From Sinohyriopsis cumingii (taxonomy: Eukaryota > Mollusca > Bivalvia > Unionida > Unionidae): DNA of 64,000 nt. Shown in pieces: positions 12,616-23,150 of this stretch; the first letter of the stretch is position 1; each line of letters opens with the position of its first letter. The notes beneath the pieces were generated by a model. It worked only from the letters and a program-made list of their open reading frames with translations. It ran no database searches and was not told the DNA's origin. Made by a program: the position numbers and the translations under genes. Where the stretch lies: NCBI GenBank assembly GCA_028554795.2, contig CM068842.1:56069360-56133359 (forward strand). The letters are read 5' to 3'.

Positions 12616-12839
12616 CTGCCATTCATCACACCTAACCTTTGTATGCTGCCAGCTATTTGTCAAGAGCAGATTTCTTTTGTCTTTAATTCTTCCTAATATC
12701 TGACAGTTCTTCATATTTTCAAAGTTAAGAAAATTATTAATTCTGTAATATTACTTAAATATTTTAAACAGCATATCACTACACCTTGGCTTTTGTATAT
12801 TTATGGAACAAACACAAACAAACTCAGGCTGAACCTGGA

Positions 12840-13100
12840 TCAAACAAGACAATGGTCCACAGTAGGGACTGGTGCTCTACTGGCTGCAAAGAATTTTCAG
12901 GAATTCAAGATAAGAATATTTCTGCTTTTTTAACTGCTTGGTGTTGAAATCACGTCTGACAGTTTGAACAGTAACAAGATTTTCAAATTAGTTGTTATGG
13001 CAGCTATAACAGATGTAATATTTTCACCTAGGACCAAACAGAAAACATAAGTCCTCAGGTGAAATCACATGTGAATATGAGCATCCATTCAGGAGAAGTG
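12840..13100 (+). repeat. R1 dispersed repeat, head fragment
   Basis: The head 'tttttaactgcttggtgttg' is followed by core units ending in 'ccattcaggagaagtgataa'. It then runs directly into the ~62-bp repeat at 'caagatcttagtatagatag'. Confidence 0.65.
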
Positions 13101-13103
13101 ATA

Positions 13104-13915
13104 ACAAGATCTTAGTATAGATAGTAAAAGATAGTAAAAAAAAAATGATACACAGTCTACTGTCACTCTGTTGCCTTCTGTAACAAGAGCTTTATATAAA
13201 TACCATAAACTAGTGAATATAACATGCAGATTAACCAAGTTTTTTCCTACCATGCCCCCCTTCCCCCTCTGGGGTATATATGTCCACCCTCATTTTTACA
13301 TGCATGTATTACCTTGTTGGAGTAATATTTTAAAAGACATATTTCTTGTTTTATATGCTCCAGGTTTAAAAAAGCAAACAAGTCCAATATTGATTATATA
13401 AGTTATGTTTTACATTTCAGCTAAATTTTTTGAAGTTAAAGACAATAGAATAACAAGACAAGATCAACATAATAAAATCAGCATCTTCACTTTAATAACT
13501 AAAACATTTCTGAAGAGCAGCAATGTTGTTTGTTTTTACTAAAATCTTAAACTACCATTGATGGAAATGATTCATTGTTGTCATCATAACTGGATTCAGA
13601 GCTACTGTAAAATGAAAGGAGCCAACACAGACTTTGGTCATTTACATGTTTGTTTTTTATTATGAATAACCTGTGGGTCCCATTTCTTACACACAGTATG
13701 AAAACTGCATGTATACATGAGGGCATGTTCTACTTGGATGCATGTTATATTTGCTAATTTATGGTTGCCTTCTGTAACAAATGCTTTATATAAATAGTAA
13801 ATAATGATACACAGTCTATTGTCAATGTGCTGCCCATTGTAAAAAGATCTTAATAGATATAGTGAGTAAGGAATGATACACAGTCTACTATCACTCTACT
13901 GCCTGCTGTAAGAGA
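13104..13915. repeat. Duplicated block, copy 2
   Basis: Partner of 11,105-11,930; see that entry. Differences are scattered substitutions and small indels, indicating a duplication that is not very recent. Confidence 0.88.
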
Positions 13916-14045
13916 ATCATTGTAAAGATAGTAAAAAATGATGCACAGTCTATTGTAACTCTGTTGTCTGCTGTACAGGAGCTTTATATAGATAGCAAAA
14001 ATTACAGAAAGTCTACTGTCACTCTGCTGCCTGCTGTAACAGTCA
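13770..14045. repeat. ~62-bp tandem repeat, second array
   Basis: About four to five units of the same 'cacagtctac...tgcctgctgtaacag' repeat, partly within the second duplicated block. Confidence 0.88.
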
Positions 14046-14130
14046 TCACTCGGCCAAGGATCAAAACCCATGACCTCCTGCATCTGAGGCAAATGCTCTA
14101 ACCACTAGTCCACCTGAGTGGTCTGTTCAG
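14045..14130 (-). repeat. tRNA-derived SINE head fragment
   Basis: Read on the minus strand it shows 'ggactagtggttagagcatt' (A-box-like) and 'ggtcatgggttttgatcc' (B-box-like). It lacks a SINE body and is interrupted by neighbouring repeats. Confidence 0.6.
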
Positions 14131-14700
14131 AAGAAGTAGTGATAGCAAAATTTTCAAAATGGTTGGTGTGGTGCCCATATGAGGGTGTCAGATCAGCACC
14201 ATCTTAACATCATACCAAATCTTTCAATCAAAACCGCATGGCAATATTGCTTTACAATCAGGAGAAGCAGTGATAACAAGATTTTAAAATGGCTAAAACA
14301 ATGACAAGATTTTAAAATGGCTATCTTGGCAACTATATTTGATGTAAGATCACTACTATTTTCAAGCAGGACCAGCTAGACAGGATAAGAAGTCTTCTAT
14401 TTAAAGCTAATATCAATATGACTTCCCATCAAGTAGGATTAGTAATAACAAAGATTTTCAAGCTGACCACAGCAACACCCATACTTGTTGTCTGAGCAGC
14501 ACCATTTTCATTTAGGATCATATAGACAGTGGGATGAATGTTTGTGTAAAGGTTCGTGTCAATCCTTCAAGAGGTTTAGATGGAGTAGTGACAACAAACT
14601 AGTGCTAATGCATAGACAGACACAGGGTAATAAAAGATAGATGATAGATGGTGGACAATGGGCCATCCCATAAGCTCTAATGGTCTATGACCAGTAGAGC
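14130..14700 (+). repeat. R1 dispersed repeat, core and tail
   Basis: Core units are followed by the tail 'gggatgaatgtttgtgtaaa' and 'ggccatcccataagctctaa', then 'tggtctatgaccagtagagc'. The tail ends about 25 bp from the donor of exon 9. Confidence 0.75.
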
Positions 14701-14723
14701 TATAAAAAGTAAAGGCCTCCTAC

Positions 14724-14835
14724 TGTCTGTATGAAAAACAGGGAACCAAATGACATCTGGTCTGTGTTTAAGCTATCGCTGATTTTGGCTATCATGGTCT
14801 TCCCAGCAGTTCTGTAAACATGGCTCCTCTCGGAC
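14724..14835 (-). CDS. Host gene exon 9 (unrecognised protein)
   Basis: This 112-bp exon has acceptor 'gttattttag' and the weaker donor 'GTAGGAG'. One base completes the codon left open by exon 8 (giving Leu), then 37 codons end in phase 0, matching exon 10. It encodes SERSHVYRTAGKTMIAKISD then SLNTDQMSFGSLFFIQT. I looked for it because exons 8 and 10 do not join in frame. An open exon with exactly the required phases lies between them, which strengthens the whole chain. Confidence 0.82.
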
Positions 14836-15099
14836 CTAAAATAACAACATACATAACCTGCATTTATTTACCAAGGAAAATTAGAGAATTGGTAAGCAAT
14901 TTTCTCACGTAATATACCACCACCCCTCCTGCATTCCACACCTACCCCCATGGAAATGAAAGAAAACTCTAGGCCATGCATGGACAGCTTCCCAAAGGGG
15001 GTGGGCCAGATAAGTGATTTTTAAAGCCACACCCTAAAATGCAAATGAATGGATAAAATCTGGTCATAGGCAGGATCTGGCGCATGGGTCATGATTTGC

Positions 15100-16170
15100 C
15101 CACCTCTAGTCTAGAGTCAAAAAGGTCATGAGTCTTATGAAAATTGCGAGTCTAATGATTGGTCAACTCAAGTATCTTATGAAGATGACCATAATATAAA
15201 TATCCATAAAAACTGCAAGTCAAATTGTATTAGCATAATTCTGTTATACACTACATTCAGCTGCAAAAAGGCAATAACTCTATTGAAAATTGCAGGAAGG
15301 CAGTAATTTGTTAATATGCACATGTTCATATGATGACCATAACATGCAATTTCTCATGGCAATCCATTAAAAACATGAGACAAGTTGTATTCATGAGATT
15401 ATACACAGCATACGGTTGCAAGTATAAAAGGCAGGAACCAAAAACAAGAATCCCAGTGACGTATCATTTAGACAACTTTAGATAATGACCAACATTTCTC
15501 AAGTTTAGTGATGAAATCTGTTTGACTACTTGCATTCAAAAGTTTATCATGCACTGTTGCAAGTAAAAATGAGAAGTAAGTCTAACAAAAAAGGTCAATA
15601 ACTCTAACAAAAAAGGTCAATAACTCTAACAAAAAAGGTCAATAACTCTAACAAAAAAGGTCAATAACTCTGACAAAAAAGGTCAATAACTCTAACAAAA
15701 AAGGTCAATAACTCTAACAAAAAAGGTCAATAACTCTAACAAAAAAGGTCAATAACTCTAACAAAAAAGGTCAATAACTCTAACAAAAATCACCACAGCA
15801 CAGTGCTTGGAACATCTTCAGATCATGACCATAACATGTACATTCAAACAAGTTTCAACATGAAAAACTTACAGACTTGTCACATTCATAAGATTTGGTC
15901 ATACACTTCCTCCAGCTGAAAGACACTTGGGCATTAACTCTAACAAAATTTTGTGTGAGCCAACTGATTTCTCAAAATGCACAGCTTCAGGTAATGATCA
16001 TAACATTCTCCAAGTTTCATGGTGATCCAGTGAACATTGAGATTAGTTCCATTGAAAAGGGCAATAACTCTTCTAAAAAGAAGGAAGCAAAATGATCTGT
16101 TCATATTCACTTCTTCAGGTGATGATCATCACATTTACCAAGTCTCATGACATCAAAAACTGACGGCCAA
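15100..16170. repeat. R5 degenerate repeat, 'gatcatgaccataacat...caagtttcatg' type
   Basis: Loosely repeated units share 'ataactctaacaaaa', 'atgatcataacattc' and 'aagtttcatggtgatcc' over about 1 kb. The 23-bp minisatellite at 15.57-15.79 kb appears to have grown out of one unit. Confidence 0.6.
15572..15790. repeat. Minisatellite, 22/23-bp unit
   Basis: About nine nearly identical copies of 'ggtcaataactctaacaaaa' plus 'aa'. Only one copy differs (ctgacaaaa). The homogeneity suggests recent expansion. Confidence 0.95.
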
Positions 16171-16587
16171 GTTGTGTTCACAAGATTGTGTGATGGATGG
16201 AAGGATGGACTGCCATATGGACATGAGGATTCCTGTGTAACCTTGACTCTAATGAGGAAAGATTATAAAAATCCCACTCTCTCTCCATATAACATAGATA
16301 TCAGAAGAATGACTTATCCCCTGACTAAACATGGGTAATACAAATGTAAAATTAACATTAATGTCCAGCAACAGTCTCTAACTGATTGATCACAGACTCC
16401 ATAGGGACCTGCCTTTCCTCAAGTGTAATGAAGACATGAAGTTGATATAAAAATGAGTGCCAGATATCTGAGGAAAGTAGACTTGTCATATGGAACCAAA
16501 AGTGGTAATTTTAACTCCAGTTACTTTCACCTCTGACCAATTTGCTCAAGAATTAACAGAGAGTTACCTGTGCCCAACTGCAGACTA

Positions 16588-17321
16588 TAGTCTGACTATA
16601 CATACCCGTTTGTTTGTACCCCCCTACCGATTTCAATAACGAAAACGTTTAATGTGATAAAAAGTGCACAGAATTAAGTCAATTGAATCATTGATTTATA
16701 ATTTCTAACCTAACTGTGACCAGAATGGCACTAATGCTGGCATCCCTTGCACCCTTTCATGCTTAACGGACTTTCCATACTAACACGGCACCATATTGCA
16801 TACACTATAGGCAAGTTTATTTCCTTCAGACAAAATAATGACGTAGTTCATCCTGTTTGGCTACTGCCGGATAATTTCGTAAATTACCATTACATTGAGA
16901 GTTTGGAATTATATCCCTTTGCACACATGAACATAGAAATTAAACCGCTTGTTAAATCCACGTGAAAAGCAAATTTGTTGTTGTCATTATTTTCCTTTAC
17001 TTGATTCAACATTGTAAATATCGGAAGCAGATGACTTATGTATGTACATCTGTAATCGTGATACACCACTTTTGTTGAAAATGGACTTGTCCAGGAACTG
17101 GAAATGGATCCGAGCATGTCCGTCTATTACATTGAAAACATATGTTAAGCATGAAATGCGCAGAAGATCATGGTGTTAGGGCCACTCCACTCACAGGCAG
17201 GTTAGAAACTATAAATCAATGTATGAATTGACTAAGTTCCTTGCACTTTTTATCACATTAAAGGTTTCCATTATTTAAATCGGTAGGGGGTACAAACAAA
17301 CGAGTTTGTATTGTCAGACTA
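16588..17321. mobile_element. Foldback/MITE element with ~150-bp inverted arms
   Basis: The left arm opens TATAGTCTGACTATACA and continues 'gtttgtttgtacccccctac'. The right arm, read inverted, opens TATAGTCTGACAATACA and continues 'gtttgtttgtaccccctacc'. Homology runs on through 'tttaatgtgataaaaagtgc' for roughly 150 bp per arm. The ~430-bp middle has no recognised coding sequence. TA next to each end would fit a Tc1/mariner-like target, but that is inference. Confidence 0.85.
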
Positions 17322-17979
17322 TACCTATATAGCCTGATAAAAATTAGATCCAGGCAAAAATTTAAAATTCAATAGCATACTGCCCTAGCCAAAATGTCTA
17401 CCAATGAATTTTGATGAAAATTAGGAAACTGAAACTAGACTCATCATGCAGATAGTCTTGGACACCACATTTGACATGAAGAAAAATTTATTGTTACAAA
17501 ATTATCATGTGGTAAAAAGATGAACATATTTCTCATACTAAATGTGTGCATTTTATATGAAATTTATTAAATGAATTGGATATTATTTTATGTCATGAGC
17601 TATTTGCAACAAGTGGCATATTATATTATTCAATGAACACAAATTTGAGAGTCATATGTCACATAACGTTAAGAATTTTCCACTGCTTTCTCTCATCACT
17701 ATGTGATGTTGCAAAATATCATGCTACAGTGTTGCAAATGATTTTTAATGTATGTCATCAGGACAACACTAAATGCATGTGTTGTGTGATCAGGAGGTGT
17801 TATGGTGTAGGCTCAGACTAGACCTATGAACTTGGTGATAATGGTTTGTAAAAGGGTCAAATCAATGAACTATTTATCTGTTAAATGTGCACAGTTATTG
17901 CTAAAATACCTGACCAGCATATATTAGAATATTGAACCCATCTAACAGTGAAAATTACTTCCATTAATTTAGAACTTAC

Positions 17980-18056
17980 AGATCATCTTCAAACAGATTG
18001 TTGATAGAATTTCTGTAGCCAAATAATAATTCCCTGATACCACCATAGGCTTCGGT
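17980..18056 (-). CDS. Host gene exon 8 (unrecognised protein)
   Basis: This 77-bp exon has a strong polypyrimidine acceptor 'ctttttctttgcag' and consensus donor 'GTAAGT'. It begins in phase 0, matching exon 7, and ends after two bases of a codon that exon 9 completes. It encodes TEAYGGIRELLFGYRNSINN then LFEDDL. Direct joining to exon 10 would hit a stop within five codons, which is why exon 9 is needed. Family not recognised. Confidence 0.85.
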
Positions 18057-18282
18057 CTGCAAAGAAAAAGAAGATAAAAACAATCTTAAAACATTCTGTA
18101 ACACTTGACTCAATTAAAGGTTTCACACTGCTAAAAATACATATTTAATAATTTCTTCTTTAATTAGTTACGAATCTTAAATAAGTATTTCCAATATTCT
18201 ATATACATAGATTGAATAAAGAAAACTGATTTTAACATGTAAAATAACTAAAATAAATACTCCCTCAAAGGTTGAGTCAAAC

Positions 18283-18455
18283 TGCAAACTATAATGATCC
18301 TGATCTGCTGTTGCATAATATGTCAGCAGATCTGGGTCTGTAGAGTTTGCCAGGAGTAATCAGTAGCACAAGCAACATAGACCTGATCTGCCAGCACATT
18401 ATGCCATGATATATCAGGGTTTATGCTGCTTAATTTAAAAGCAAGTAAATATGGT
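18283..18455. repeat. R3 short repeat with inverted ends, second copy
   Basis: Contains 'gttgagtcaaactgcaaact', 'cagcagatctgggtctgtag' and 'gacctgatctgccagcacat', matching the copies at 7.7 kb and 27.4 kb. Confidence 0.65.
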
Positions 18456-18712
18456 ACAGCCATGGTCAAATGTCTAAATTATCTACAGATAAATCCATGA
18501 TAAACTGTCAGAAATATTAATAATTGTGATGTTATGGTTTTTAGTGTGAGAGAGTACAAAAAAGAAATAAATCTGCAATAGCTTCATGACAACAGTTTCT
18601 ATAATGTATTAGAATCAGGGAAAGCTTTATATTGGATGAATTATACTGGATATTTAATAATGAATAAAATAAGATTACTATCCCAAAGTACAAGACCATA
18701 AATGGAACATCA

Positions 18713-18714
<2 letters not shown>

Positions 18715-18785
<71 letters not shown>
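18715..18785. repeat. (AT)n microsatellite
   Basis: About 35 AT dinucleotides; the minus-strand frame with a run of Tyr-Ile is an artefact. Confidence 0.98.
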
Positions 18786-18786
<1 letters not shown>

Positions 18787-19070
18787 CATTTCCACATATT
18801 TTTAAGTAACAAAAACTATCAAAAAAACTAATAAATGTAGGGCACAAACATAATTTTAAGTGTATGTTTAAATTCAGTATTGGATATTATTTATGATATA
18901 ATATTATTAATATCATGCACTCAAATTTAAATAATTGTCATTATCAAGGAGCTATTTTTATATCAATGGAAAAAAATGCAATAACTCCAACAAAGAAACA
19001 ACGATCTTTTAGAAAAGGGAACAAATAATATACAGTAGATGATATTATTATTTCTTCTTTGATTAATATT

Positions 19071-21556
19071 ATTATAAGATGTACTAATATTTGGCCATGG
19101 TTGGGCTTCCACCGTTTTGAGTAGTATGGTTATAAGATATACTAGTACTTGGACATAGTTGGGCTTCCACCTCTGTGAGTAGTATGATTATAAGACATAC
19201 TAATACTTGGCCATGGTTGGGCTTCCACCATTTTGAGTAGTATGGTTATAAGATATACTAGTACTTGGCCATGGATGGGCTTCTGCCTCTTTGAGTAGTA
19301 TGGTTATAAGATATACTAGTACTTGGACATAGTTGGGCTTCCACCTCTGTGAGTAGTATGATTATAAGACATACTAATACTTGGCCATGGTTGGGCTTCC
19401 ACCTCTTTGAGGAGTAATGTTATAAGATATACTAGTACTTAGACATGGTTGGGCTTCCACTTCTTTGTTTGGCATGGTCATAAGATATACTAGCACTTGG
19501 CCATGGATAGGCTTCCACCTCTTTGTTAGGCATGGTGATAAGATATACTAGTACTTGGCCATGGATGGGCTTCCACCTCTTTGAGTAGTATGGTTATAAG
19601 ACATACTAGTACTTGGACATGGTTGGGCTTCCACCTCTTTGAGTAGTATGGTTATAAGATATATTAGTACTTGGCCATGGATGGGCTTCCACTTCTTTAA
19701 GTAGTATGTTATAAGATATACTAGTACTTGGCCATGATTGGACTTCCACTTCTTTGTTTGGCATGGTTATAAGATATACTAGTACTTGGCCATGGATGGG
19801 ATTCCACCTCTTTGAGTAGTATGATTATAAGATATTCTAGTACTTGGCCATGGATGGGCTTCCACTTCTTTAAGTAGTATGTTATAAGATATACTAGTAC
19901 TTGGCCATGATTGGACTTCCACTTCTTTCTTTGGCATGGTGATAAGATATACTAATACCTGGCCATGGTTGGGGTTCCACTTCTTTGTTTGGCATGGTTA
20001 TAAGATATTCTAGTACTTGGGCATGGATGGGCTTCCACCTCTTTGTTTGGCATGGTGATAAGATATACTAGTACTTGGCCATGGTTGGACCTCCACCACT
20101 TTGACTATTATGGTTATAAGATATACTAGTATTTGGCCATGGATAGGCTTCCACCTCTTTGAGTAGTATGGTTATATACTAATATTTGGCCATGGTTGGG
20201 CTTCCACCTCTTTGAGTAGTATGGTTATAAGATATATTAATACTTGGCCATGTTTGGGCTTCCACCTCTTTGAGGAGTATGGTTATAAGATATACTAGTA
20301 CTTGGACGTGGTTGGGCTTCCATTTCTTTGTTTGGCATGGTTATAAGATATACTAGTACTTGGCCATGGATAGGCTTCCACCTCTTTGAGTAGCATGGTT
20401 ATAAGATATACTAGTGCTAGGACATGGTTGGACTTCCACCTCTTTTAGTAGTATGGTTACAAGATATACTAGTACTTAGACATGGTTGGGCTTCCACCTC
20501 TTTGAGTAGTATGGTTATAAGATATATTAGTACTTGGCCATGGATGGGCTTCCACTTCTTTGAGTAGTATGGTTATAAGATATACTAGTACTTGGCCATA
20601 GATGGGCTTAGACTTCTTTCTTTGGCATGGTGATGGGATATATTAATACATGGCCATGGTTGGGCTTCCACTTCTTTGTTTGGCATGGTTATAAGATATA
20701 TTAATACTTGGCCATGGTTGGGCTTCCACTTCTTTGTTTGGCATGGTTATAAGATATATTAATACTTGGCCATGGTTGGGCTTCCACTTCTTTCTTTGGC
20801 ATGGTGATAAGATATATTAATACTTGGCCATGGTTGGGCTTCCACTTCTTTGTTTGGCATGGTTATAAGATATACTAGTACATGGCCATGGATGGGCTTC
20901 CACCTCTTTGTTTGGCATGGTGATAAGATATACTAGTACTTGGCCATGGTTGGACCTCCACATCTTTGAGTAGTATGGTTATAAGATATACCAGTATCTG
21001 GCCGTGGATGGGCTTCCATCTCTTTGAGTAGTATGGTTATATACTAATATTTGGCCATGGTTGGGATTCCACCTCTTTGTGTAGTATGGTTTATAAGATA
21101 TACTAGTACTTGGCCATGGATGGGCTTCCAAATCTTTGTTTGGCATGGTGATAAGATATACTAGTACTTGGCCATGGTTGGACCTCCACCTCTTTGAGTA
21201 GTTTGGTTATAAGATATACTAGTAATTGGCCATGGATGGGCTTCCACCTCTTTGAGTAGTATGGTTATAAGATATACTAGTATCTGGCCATGGATGGGCT
21301 TCCACCTCTTTGAGTAGAATGGTTATATACTAATATTTGGCCATGGTTGGGATTCCACCTCTTTGTGTAGTATGGTTATAAGATATACTAGTACTTGGCC
21401 ATGGATGGGCTTACACTCCTTTCTTTGGCATGGTGATAAGATATACTAGTATTTGGCAAGGGTTGGGCTTCCACTTCTTTGTTTGGCATGGTGATAAGAT
21501 ATACTAATACTTGGCCATGGATGGGCTTCCACCTCTTTGAGTAGTATGGCTATAAA
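19071..21556. repeat. 58-bp satellite array, about 43 units
   Basis: The unit carries 'gatatactagtacttggcca', 'tggatgggcttccacctc' and 'tttgagtagtatggttataa'. Two subtypes are interleaved: one ends GAGTAGTATGGTTAT and the other GTTTGGCATGGTGAT. Occasional units lack the 'agat' of 'ataagatata', giving 'gttatatactaatatttggc'. The array lies in the 15.9-kb intron between exons 7 and 8. Confidence 0.95.
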
Positions 21557-22084
21557 ATAAAGGTGCTGCAGCTTTTGAGGCCAACAGGACAGCTGCTCCA
21601 TGACCTTGACCTTCGAGCTCTTTGACATTTAATTGTGTGTTATATTCTTTCCACACTGGTTTTAAAGGTAAAATCTGATGAAATACTGACATTTAAATAA
21701 ATGATCATCCAAAAGCTGATGCCAGATGGCTAGATGGATGGAAGGACATTATGACTGCTACATCTTGCCTTATGTGACAAGCATTTAAATATCACTCTGT
21801 ATTTTTAAGACAAACAGCTAAGAAATTATAATTTACAAAATAGTTTATGACTGATCAGTTATAAACATAGTCTAAGGGATTTTTAACTGAGAGAACTCAT
21901 CTGAGGCCAGGTAAACATATAATTAAGAAAAAAGAAATTTTCAGCTGCCAAACATAAACAAAAATAAAAGGTTTTCAATGGAGAACTGCCAAACAGAACA
22001 TGTGTAACATAAAAAGAAAAGAAAAACATATAGATAACAAATTGTTGTAAAGTAAATTACATCAAACTACTTACCCAGAAATGC

Positions 22085-22475
22085 ATGTAGAATAGCAGGG
22101 AATGAATCTAATACATGTAGAACAGCAGGGAATTAAACTAATACATGTAGAACAGCAGGGAATGAATCTAATACATGTAGAACAGCAGGGAATGAATCTA
22201 ATGCATGTAGAACAGCAGGGAATTAAACTACATATCCCAAGAAACCATGAAGAATAGCAGGGAATGAATCTAATACATGTAGAACAGTAGAACAGCAGGG
22301 AATGAATCTAATACATGTAGAACAGCAGGGAATTAAGATGATACATGCTACAAAAAAACATGAAAAACAGCAGGGAATGAAGTTAATACATGTTACAGGA
22401 AACCGTACAAAACAGCAAAGAATGAAGTTAAAATACACTTCATGAAACCAAGTCAAACAGCAGAGAATGAAGCTT
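22085..22475. repeat. Minisatellite, ~30-bp unit grading into a ~45-bp form
   Basis: About seven clean units of 'acatgtagaacagcagggaa' plus 'tgaatctaat'. They are followed by longer diverged units containing 'aggaaaccgtacaaaacagc'. The minus-strand frame over it is a repeat artefact. Confidence 0.9.
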
Positions 22476-22839
22476 TTACATACTACATAATCGACCAGGA
22501 ATGTGAAGTATCCTATCCAGTTTTTGAGGTGCTAAATCATGATCTAAGCCAGTACAATGTGAAATGTATCTCACAATGACCTCCTTTTATGGTAAGGGTG
22601 TAGTATTAATACTAATATAGATGGATACAGCCATTAGGTTTCAACTGGGCTTGATTTAAAACACAAAATTGTACACACTGATACCAAGGGTAGAATAAAA
22701 GTACCCTCTACTTTGCAGAAATGAGCTGAAAATGGTCAGATCATTATGGCAGAATTACTGAAGTCAATGTATTCAAGACAGTTTGTCAATAACTGAAGGA
22801 GTGGTTGTACTTAAAAAATGCAGATATGTGTTGTGATGT

Positions 22840-23150
22840 GATTTGAATTTTTAATGTAGCTTTTAATATTTTTTCAGTCATATCACTACGATGTCTGCAA
22901 TGTGGCAGTTTTTAGTGATGTCTAGCACTGGAGCATCATGCTGCAGACATGTAGCATGATGTCCCACCCAGTCACATTATCCTGACACCAGGCCGACCAG
23001 TCCTAACACTAACCTCTTAATGCTGAGTGCCAAGTGAGGCAGCTGTTAGTACCATTTTTGTAAGTATTTGGTATGACTCGTCCTGGCATCGAACCCACAA
23101 CCTCCAGCATTCGAGGAGGATGCTCTAACCACTTGGCCACCGGAGCAGTG
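22840..23150 (-). repeat. tRNA-derived SINE, family S1
   Basis: Read on the minus strand, the head shows an A box in GTGGCCAAGTGGTTAGAGC and a B box in GTGGGTTCGATGCC. The body carries 'tcggcctggtgtcaggataa' and 'atgtgactgggtgggacatc', shared with copies at 27.7 and 37.0 kb. This is the best-preserved head of the three. Confidence 0.88.

Noticed and set aside
17980-18056. DOCK-family identity for the host gene
   Set aside because: Helical Leu-rich exons suggested it at first, but no exon matches DHR1, DHR2 or the ARM region of DOCK proteins as I know them.
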